NCBI GenBank assembly: GCA_020850945.1
Contig: JADZDR010000006.1
Span: forward strand, 1-45,948
Direction of reading: 5' to 3'
From: Acidimicrobiia bacterium
GTDB taxonomy: Bacteria > Actinomycetota > Acidimicrobiia > UBA2766
DNA length: 45,948 nucleotides
Below are positions 40,778 through 45,948 of this stretch, one piece after another. The notes beneath the pieces were generated by a model. The model saw only the letters and a list, made by a program, of their open reading frames with translations, was not told where the DNA came from and made no database searches. The position numbers were made by a program, and so were the translations under genes. Position 1 is the stretch's first letter. Each line of letters starts with the position of its first letter.

Positions 40778-41541
40778 GGCGCCGCCTGTTCGTCACCGGG
40801 CCGCGAGCCGCGACGGCGGCGCCACCAACCCCCCTCGGCTTCGGCGTCGCTGTCATCCTGGCCCGCGAAGACCTCCCAACCCCCGAGCTCGTCGTCCGTC
40901 TCCTCGAAGGTCTCCTCGAAGAAGGACTGCTCCATCACGTTGCGATCGACGCCGTCGACTGTGCTGCCCGCCACGCTCGCAGACTGCCAGCCCAGGTCCG
41001 CGACCGCCGCATCGTCGAACGGCGTGGGTGCCGGGTCGAATTCGGAGGCGAGAGTCGCCCCGGACGTGACGGGGATCGGCGCGTGCGTGGGAAGGCTCGG
41101 GGGAAGGAGGGCTTCGGTGGCACCGGCACTCACCTTGCGGGTGCGTCGTACAGCGGCGCCATGTCGTGCACCGGCCGCCGCCGTGACGAGGGAAGCCGTC
41201 ACGTCGCGGACCACCCCGAGACGGAGGAGGAGCCCGATGGCTCCGGACACGAATCCCGGTAGGGCAACGAGAAGGGCTGCTGTGACCCGCAGGGCATCAC
41301 GGAGCTGTGCCCGGGGTGGGACGGTTCGGCGCCACATCGCCTCCCGCGCCCGTTGGAGAGGTACCCAGCTCTCGTGGCGCAGGAGATGGATACCGAGGAC
41401 GGAGAGCCCGACGAACGCAGCCAGGACGAGCACGTCGCCGGGCCAGCCGACGAGACCACGTGCCCAGTCGAGCATTCGCACGAGCACGGCGAGCTCGACG
41501 AATGGCAGGGCGACGCACACCACGACGAGGATGGGAAGCAC
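40774..41541 (-). CDS. FxsA family membrane protein
   Basis: A 255 aa integral membrane protein. Residues 1-130 carry the FxsA region: MLPILVVVCVALPFVELAVLV, GDVLVLAAFVGLSVLG, and AALLVALPGFVSGAIGLLL, giving about three to four spans. The remaining 120 residues are a soluble, acidic, poorly conserved tail ending in an Arg-rich patch. FxsA proteins have no firm biochemical role; they are linked to phage exclusion in E. coli. It is first of a three-gene run with the NUDIX and MBL genes. Confidence 0.88.
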   Translation of the reverse strand: MLPILVVVCVALPFVELAVLVRMLDWARGLVGWPGDVLVLAAFVGLSVLGIHLLRHESWVPLQRAREAMWRRTVPPRAQLRDALRVTAALLVALPGFVSGAIGLLLRLGVVRDVTASLVTAAAGARHGAAVRRTRKVSAGATEALLPPSLPTHAPIPVTSGATLASEFDPAPTPFDDAAVADLGWQSASVAGSTVDGVDRNVMEQSFFEETFEETDDELGGWEVFAGQDDSDAEAEGGWWRRRRGSRPGDEQAAP

Positions 41542-41592
41542 GAACCGAGGATAACCCCGCCCGCACGCCGCGTGACCACCGGGATCTCCGGA

Positions 41593-41856
41593 TCAGCTCA
41601 CCTGGGTGAGCTGGTTGCGACGCTCGCTCTCCGTCATGCCACCCCAGATGCCGTGTGGTTCACGTGTGTCGAGGGCAAAACGAAGGCACTCGTCCCTCAC
41701 CTCGCACGACGAACAGAGCGCCTTGGCCCGGCTCTCCCGGAACTCCCGCTCGTCTTTGCGTTCGGGTTGACTGGGTGGGAAGAAGAGATAGGCCTGTGGC
41801 CCTCTGCACGCCCCCCGCAACTGCCATGCTTCGTCTTGAATGATTTCCCGCTTCAT
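41593..41856 (-). CDS. WhiB-family iron-sulfur transcriptional regulator
   Basis: An 87 aa Wbl protein. Four cysteines for a [4Fe-4S] cluster are at 17, 48, 51 and 57 (CSSCEVRDEC), followed by the G-I-W-G-G turn (HGIWGGMTESERR) that contacts the sigma factor and a short basic tail. Wbl proteins respond to oxygen or nitric oxide and act with sigma A. The ATG at 41856 has no good ribosome-binding site, but a promoter places transcription at or just before it, so a leaderless mRNA is likely. The subclass (WhiB1, 2, 4) cannot be settled here. Confidence 0.94.
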   Translation of the reverse strand: MKREIIQDEAWQLRGACRGPQAYLFFPPSQPERKDEREFRESRAKALCSSCEVRDECLRFALDTREPHGIWGGMTESERRNQLTQVS

Positions 41857-42245
41857 AGGAACTCAAACATACGGGCGGATCTGAGGGTCGACAAGAGGTA
41901 ATTCCCGCATGTGGGGCACAAAGAAGTCCATGTCAGCTCATATGCGCGCGCACAGCGACATGAGTAACCGTGTTCGCGCTGAACGTGGTCAGGGGGCCGG
42001 TGTGCAGCTCTCCTGGATGAGTGCGCGCGGAGTCCTGCGCTGTGGGACGATCCGCCCGTCGCTGCCGCAGCGGGGGGAGTTCGCCGGAGTCCGCCGTGCC
42101 GGAGTCACCTGAATCTCCACCGACCCGCCCTCGCGAGCACCCCGGTGGCGAGCCCCCTCGGAGCCGGTCGACGGGCCGGCGAAGAGCGCGCGATGCCGCG
42201 GAATCGCCGCCCGTATCGCCTCGCGAGGATGGGGACGTCCGGGAT
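41857..42245. other. Intergenic region between whiB and the large surface protein gene
   Basis: 389 nt with the whiB promoter at its left end and the 3' end of the large repeat-protein gene at the right. Short palindromic pieces (CGCTGCCGCAGCG; CCTCGCGAGG) and a GCCGGAGTC direct repeat occur, but no convincing gene or RNA. A 67-codon frame on the plus strand (41909-42112) lacks any supportive features. Confidence 0.5.
41866..41894 (-). promoter_or_regulatory. Promoter for the WhiB gene, probably leaderless
   Basis: On the minus strand TTGTCG (41889-41894) and TATGTT (41866-41871) are separated by 17 nt. The -10 ends 9 nt before the whiB ATG, so the transcript would begin at or within a few nt of the start codon. 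Confidence 0.6.
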
Positions 42246-45200
42246 TCAGGCCGCGTCGACGACGGTCCAGGTGAGTGTGTAGGTCTTCCACGGCCAGCGG
42301 CCGAAGTCGACCCAGGCGTGTCTGGCCGACGCCGCGTCCGGAGCCGGGGACGAGACCCGCGTGAACAGGAGCGGTGTGCTCAGGTTCAGCCCCGCACCCG
42401 GATCACGCACGGTCACACGCCCCAGGAACACCGGCAGCACGAAGAACTGGCGCACATCGAAGGTGACGCTCGCCTCTCCCCCCGCCGCGCCCGGCAGGGT
42501 GCCCGAACCGGTCACGGCGCGCAGGCTCCCGTCCGTGTTGCGGGCGATCGTGACATCACCGGTGCTGAGCTGCCCGCTGTTCGTGTAGGAGGTGGCCCCG
42601 CTCACACCCAACGTGACCGTGTCACCGGCGCCGGCGGTGACCGTGACCGTGGTCTCGGCCGTGTCCACGCCGCCGTCGTCGTCGCTGACAGTCGCCGCCA
42701 CCGTGTACGTGCCGGGATCGGCATAGGTGTGCGAGCCCGCCACGCTGCCGCCACCCGCGCCCGGACCGGCCGCGGTGTCGGCAGGTGTGCCGTCACCCCA
42801 GTCGATCTCGACCGTGTGCGTGTCGACGACACCCGGGTCGTGGAAGGTCACCGTTGCTTCGACCGGTGTGCCAGCCTGCGTACTCGCCGGCGCGGCGGTC
42901 AGGGAGTCGATCACGGGGTCCGCGTTCGCGACGGTGATCTCGGCCTGGTCCGAACCGGTCTGCTCGGCCGCGACCGCCGACAGCAGGACGGTCTCGGTAC
43001 CGTCGTCCAGCGGTGTGTACACCGGCGCGAGCAGGGCCGGGTCGTCGAACTGCCCGCCCGGACTCCACTCGAGCGTCGCGGCACCTTCGGGCACGTTGGC
43101 GACCGAAGCGGACAGTTGCACCGGTGTGCCCTCCGTCGCCGCATACGGCCCGCCAGCGTCCACTACCGGCGCCGGCGCCGCGAACGTCCACGTCGAGAAG
43201 TGCGTCGTCGCGACCGTCAGGTCCGCGTTGCCCGTCGTCGCGTTGTAGACCCGCGACACCACGCACGGGTCATCCGAGTACGGCGGCGCGCCCTCGACAC
43301 AGTCGGGCACCTCGCCACCGTTGCGGAACACCTTGATCCGCTCCACGAACCCCCCGAACGTCGTCTGCGCAGCCCGCTGAGTCGGCGTCAAGTACAACGA
43401 GAACTTGACATGGAACGGCTCTGCCGCCGGGGCGACGGCGGACCCGGCAGCGAGGCTCACCATCTCACCCCAGGCCTGATAACCCGTCACATGCGCCGCG
43501 ACGGCCGGATCGAGAGGCCCTTCGGTGACATATGCGCCGACGTGCCCGACCTTCGGGGTGTCCAGGCGCGTCACAGTGGTCTCGAGCCTGTCAGTGGGAG
43601 TCGCGCCGTCGCCTTCGGTGTCCATACTGTCCGTCCCTCCCGGGAAGACGACCAGTCCTTTCGACTCGTAACGGCTCGCAGCGTCGACCGGTTCGCCTCT
43701 CACGAAACTGGCTCTTTCGCCTGCCTCCACGAGATCGGCAGCATTCATGCCGATGGGGATCGGGAAGACGACCTCTCCGGCGAACCCGCCGCTGTCCAGA
43801 GACCCCTGCCACGGGTTCCCCCAGCCCCACACTTGGCCCGACTCTCCCACGGCCAGAGTGTGTGTATCACTCACCGACAGACTGCGCACCTGTTCACCAA
43901 CGGCGGAGCGAACCAGGTCCAGAGGCTGGTTCAACGTGCCGTTTCCCGGCCCGCGGCCCCAGGAGTAGACCTCACCCAGGCCGTCCGCGTCGTCGTCTAC
44001 GAGGACGCTCACCCGTCCACCCTTACCGTCGACCTGTGCGACGTGTCCAGGAGCTGTGAAAACCGGGTTGAAACTGCGAACCGGGGTATTGATGCCCGTA
44101 CAATAGTCAACACCACCGTCGTTATAGGCGTAGCACAGCCCGCGGCCCATGTCGGTCACCACAGTCGTCTGGTAATACGACAAGAACACCCGCTCGACCC
44201 GTTCGCCCGGTTGCAGCGGGAGAAAGCCCGTGAGATCCAGTGGCGTCTGACCCGACTGGTTCCCCGGCACGGGCCCGAGACGGTCATTGACGTCCGATCC
44301 CCAAGACCACAGCCGGCCATCGGCCGTGAGCGCGAAAACCCGGTGCGAGTGAGCAGCGACGTCCACGACCTCGCGGCCGCCGGGCATGGGAACTGGCACA
44401 GCCCGATACTCGTTGCCGCCCGGGAACCCTGGCTTCACCTCGCCGTAACGGTTGTAGCCCCATCCGTAGAGGCTGCCGGCACCGTCCCCGTCGGGATCTA
44501 CGATCGCGAACCCGCTATGGTGGTTGTCACCAGCGAACACACGTGCATCGACCAGGCGGGAACCGTCCTGCTTCAAGACCGGGGCAGGAATCGGGGACTC
44601 CCATGACATGAACCCGGGCACAGGGGGCCCTGTACTCCTGCCGATGGACCCATTGAAGGCGCTGCCCCAACTGCAAACCGTGCCGTCGTCGAGCACCGCG
44701 AACGTCGACTCGGCACCGGCACTGATCTGGCGCACGTTGCGCAACAGGTTCACCGGAACCGGGCTGGAGATCACACCCGGCACCAACGAACCGAGGCTAC
44801 CCGCATCATTCCAACCGAACGCCCAGAGCTCGTTGCCGGGACCGGTCTGGCACGGGTTGGGCTGGGCGGGCAAGACACTCGTGGTCACGCCGGTCACGAC
44901 GTTGTTCGCCGGGTCGGGATCGGTCGAGCTCGTGCCCACACCGGCGTTGTTCACGACGACACCCGCCGCGCCGGCGAGGACCTCGATCGTGCGCGTCGCG
45001 ACCTCACCGGACTGGATCGGGCCGATGTCGCAGGTGACCTCGTCGGGCAGGGCCCCGTTGTGGGTGCAGCCGCCGCTCGCGTCGGCGAAGGTCACACCAC
45101 CGGGCAGGAAATCCGTCGCGACGACGTCGGTGGCGACACCGGGGCCATTGTTCGTGACGGTCAGGGTGTAGGTGAGCGTCCCCCCCGAAACCACCTGGGC

Positions 45201-45948
45201 CTGATCGACCGTCTTGGTGATCGACACGTCGGCGTCGGTGCGGCCCATCAGAATCACACACGTCACGTCCTCGCCGTCGACCGTCTCGAAGACGACCTCG
45301 CCGTCACCCGGCCCGGCGCCCGAGTCGGCGTCGTCGCAGACGACACCCGAAGCAGCCCAGCCCGCCGGTGCCGCCACCGACACCGTCGACGTACCCGGGC
45401 TCACCGTCGCGCTGATCTGCTCACCATGGGAAAGCGAACCCGTCAGGGCACCGCTCACCCCGAAAGCGGTCGGATCACCCGCCGGTTCCGTCGCCAACCC
45501 GAGCGTGATGTTCGCCTCGGGCACCGGTGCCGTAGACCACTTCGCCATGAACACGTCGTACGCGCCGGCGTTCTGTTCGGGCGACCCCGGCAACGTCCCC
45601 TCCGTACCGCCGGTGACATAGACGTTGCCACCGGAGTCGACAGCAACACCGTCGCCCCAGTCATCGGCGGGAGAGCCGAGCTGACGCACCCAGCGCAGCG
45701 TGCCACCGGGCGTGTAGCTCGCCACGAACACGTCGGACTCGCCGGCATTCGGTTCGGTCGACCCCGGCAACGTCCCATCTGTGTAGCCGGTCACATAGAC
45801 GTTGCCTGCGGGATCGACACCAACGCCGCCACCCCCGTCCCAGACCGCCGTACCGAGCTGGTGCACCCAGCGCAGTGTGCCAGCAGACGTGTAGCTCGCC
45901 ACGAACACGTCACCATCCCCGGCATTCGGTTCGATTGACCCCGGCAAC
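42246..45948 (-). CDS. Large secreted-type repeat protein (SBBP, DUF11, RCC1, PKD), C-terminal part
   Basis: 1233 residues are visible and the frame is open at the right edge, so the N-terminus is missing. Order: SBBP beta-propeller repeats of 59 aa (residues 1-135, VFVASYTPGGTLRWVRQLG and GNVYVTGYTDGT); a DUF11/CARDB-like adhesive domain (about 235-350, LTYTLTVTNNGPGVATDVVATD); RCC1-type propeller repeats (about 370-750, e.g. LWAFGWNDAGSLGS, VYSWGRGPGNG); a linker; PKD domains (about 935-1115, WGDGTP, SHTYADPGTYTVAATVSDDDGG); and a terminal beta domain. No LPXTG or C-terminal anchor is visible, so it is probably released or anchored at the missing end. Low-charge, Thr/Gly/Asp-rich composition supports export. 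Function unknown: adhesion or matrix role is inference. Confidence 0.85.
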   Translation of the reverse strand, partial: LPGSIEPNAGDGDVFVASYTSAGTLRWVHQLGTAVWDGGGGVGVDPAGNVYVTGYTDGTLPGSTEPNAGESDVFVASYTPGGTLRWVRQLGSPADDWGDGVAVDSGGNVYVTGGTEGTLPGSPEQNAGAYDVFMAKWSTAPVPEANITLGLATEPAGDPTAFGVSGALTGSLSHGEQISATVSPGTSTVSVAAPAGWAASGVVCDDADSGAGPGDGEVVFETVDGEDVTCVILMGRTDADVSITKTVDQAQVVSGGTLTYTLTVTNNGPGVATDVVATDFLPGGVTFADASGGCTHNGALPDEVTCDIGPIQSGEVATRTIEVLAGAAGVVVNNAGVGTSSTDPDPANNVVTGVTTSVLPAQPNPCQTGPGNELWAFGWNDAGSLGSLVPGVISSPVPVNLLRNVRQISAGAESTFAVLDDGTVCSWGSAFNGSIGRSTGPPVPGFMSWESPIPAPVLKQDGSRLVDARVFAGDNHHSGFAIVDPDGDGAGSLYGWGYNRYGEVKPGFPGGNEYRAVPVPMPGGREVVDVAAHSHRVFALTADGRLWSWGSDVNDRLGPVPGNQSGQTPLDLTGFLPLQPGERVERVFLSYYQTTVVTDMGRGLCYAYNDGGVDYCTGINTPVRSFNPVFTAPGHVAQVDGKGGRVSVLVDDDADGLGEVYSWGRGPGNGTLNQPLDLVRSAVGEQVRSLSVSDTHTLAVGESGQVWGWGNPWQGSLDSGGFAGEVVFPIPIGMNAADLVEAGERASFVRGEPVDAASRYESKGLVVFPGGTDSMDTEGDGATPTDRLETTVTRLDTPKVGHVGAYVTEGPLDPAVAAHVTGYQAWGEMVSLAAGSAVAPAAEPFHVKFSLYLTPTQRAAQTTFGGFVERIKVFRNGGEVPDCVEGAPPYSDDPCVVSRVYNATTGNADLTVATTHFSTWTFAAPAPVVDAGGPYAATEGTPVQLSASVANVPEGAATLEWSPGGQFDDPALLAPVYTPLDDGTETVLLSAVAAEQTGSDQAEITVANADPVIDSLTAAPASTQAGTPVEATVTFHDPGVVDTHTVEIDWGDGTPADTAAGPGAGGGSVAGSHTYADPGTYTVAATVSDDDGGVDTAETTVTVTAGAGDTVTLGVSGATSYTNSGQLSTGDVTIARNTDGSLRAVTGSGTLPGAAGGEASVTFDVRQFFVLPVFLGRVTVRDPGAGLNLSTPLLFTRVSSPAPDAASARHAWVDFGRWPWKTYTLTWTVVDAA
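45583..45948 (-). repeat. 177-bp tandem DNA repeats encoding SBBP propeller blades
   Basis: GACCCCGGCAAC recurs at 45583, 45760 and 45937, exactly 177 nt apart (59 codons), and the sequence between the copies is highly similar. At least two units are present and the array continues past the right edge. DNA-level similarity indicates recent duplication. Confidence 0.85.

Noticed and set aside
41909-42112. 67-codon plus-strand frame in the whiB downstream gap
   Set aside because: No ribosome-binding site, no domain, no hydrophobic segment; the region is the promoter side of whiB.
42021-44606. 861-codon open frame on the plus strand
   Set aside because: Antisense to the RCC1/PKD part of the surface protein; Arg/His-rich, no domain recognised.
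45583-45948. Regular repeats that might suggest a CRISPR array
   Set aside because: The 177-bp units are in-frame coding repeats of a beta-propeller protein, without short repeats and unique spacers.

Overview
This is a high-GC chromosomal window from an actinobacterium. The support is a WhiB regulator, a SigR/RsrA-type redox sigma/anti-sigma pair, the glnE-glnA1-glnA2 set, a GlnR-like orphan regulator, a wax ester synthase/DGAT, an F420-type split-barrel protein and oligoribonuclease. Placement among the Acidimicrobiia is plausible, but that is inference from overall flavour and not something the sequence proves. Coding density is very high. Many neighbouring genes overlap by 4 nt (ATGA/GTGA) or 1 nt (TGATG), so most of the window reads as short operons. 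I saw no rRNA, tRNA, CRISPR array, insertion sequence or prophage.

Layout. 1-5.8 kb: start of zwf (cut by the left edge), an EEP-family hydrolase, then a leftward set of alcohol dehydrogenase-like MDR, solute-binding lipoprotein and acyl-CoA dehydrogenase, and a split-barrel flavin/F420 protein. 5.8-9.6 kb: a leftward three-gene unit (class V PLP enzyme, six-hairpin glycosidase-like protein, SMP-30/gluconolactonase). 9.7-11.3 kb: a zinc-ribbon protein, then a SigR-like sigma factor with an exact GGAAT-N18-GTT promoter and an RsrA-like zinc anti-sigma factor. 11.3-22.6 kb: glutamine-dependent NAD synthetase, then a nitrogen block of glnE, CBS protein, LuxR-type regulator, wax ester synthase/DGAT, glnA1, glnA2 and a GlnR-like regulator. 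22.7-28.2 kb: a leftward operon led by a SufR-like regulator (IscA-like carrier, compact Fe-S/molybdopterin fusion, RidA, small membrane protein, crotonase), divergent from an Mrp-type ATPase. 28.3-36.9 kb: EAL phosphodiesterase, then a leftward run of peroxiredoxin, rubrerythrin, CCG iron-sulfur oxidoreductase, DUF3501, ABC ATPase, ABC permease and oligoribonuclease. 37-41.9 kb: aldehyde dehydrogenase with DUF779 partner, metallo-beta-lactamase hydrolase, NUDIX, FxsA and WhiB. 42.2-45.9 kb: the C-terminal 1.2 kaa of a large secreted-type repeat protein (SBBP, DUF11, RCC1, PKD) that runs off the right edge.

How the genes fit together. Three themes recur. Nitrogen control: an adenylyltransferase, its likely target GS with the modifiable tyrosine, a second GS, and a GlnR-like regulator 17 nt behind it, with a storage-lipid synthase inside the block. 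Redox and iron-sulfur control: the SigR/RsrA pair, a cysteine-bearing SufR-like regulator with IscA and Mrp, WhiB, rubrerythrin and 1-Cys peroxiredoxin. Third, several uncharacterised but tightly coupled units, of which the SufR-like/IscA/compact molybdopterin fusion/RidA operon and the rubrerythrin/CCG/DUF3501/ABC run are the best candidates for undescribed systems.
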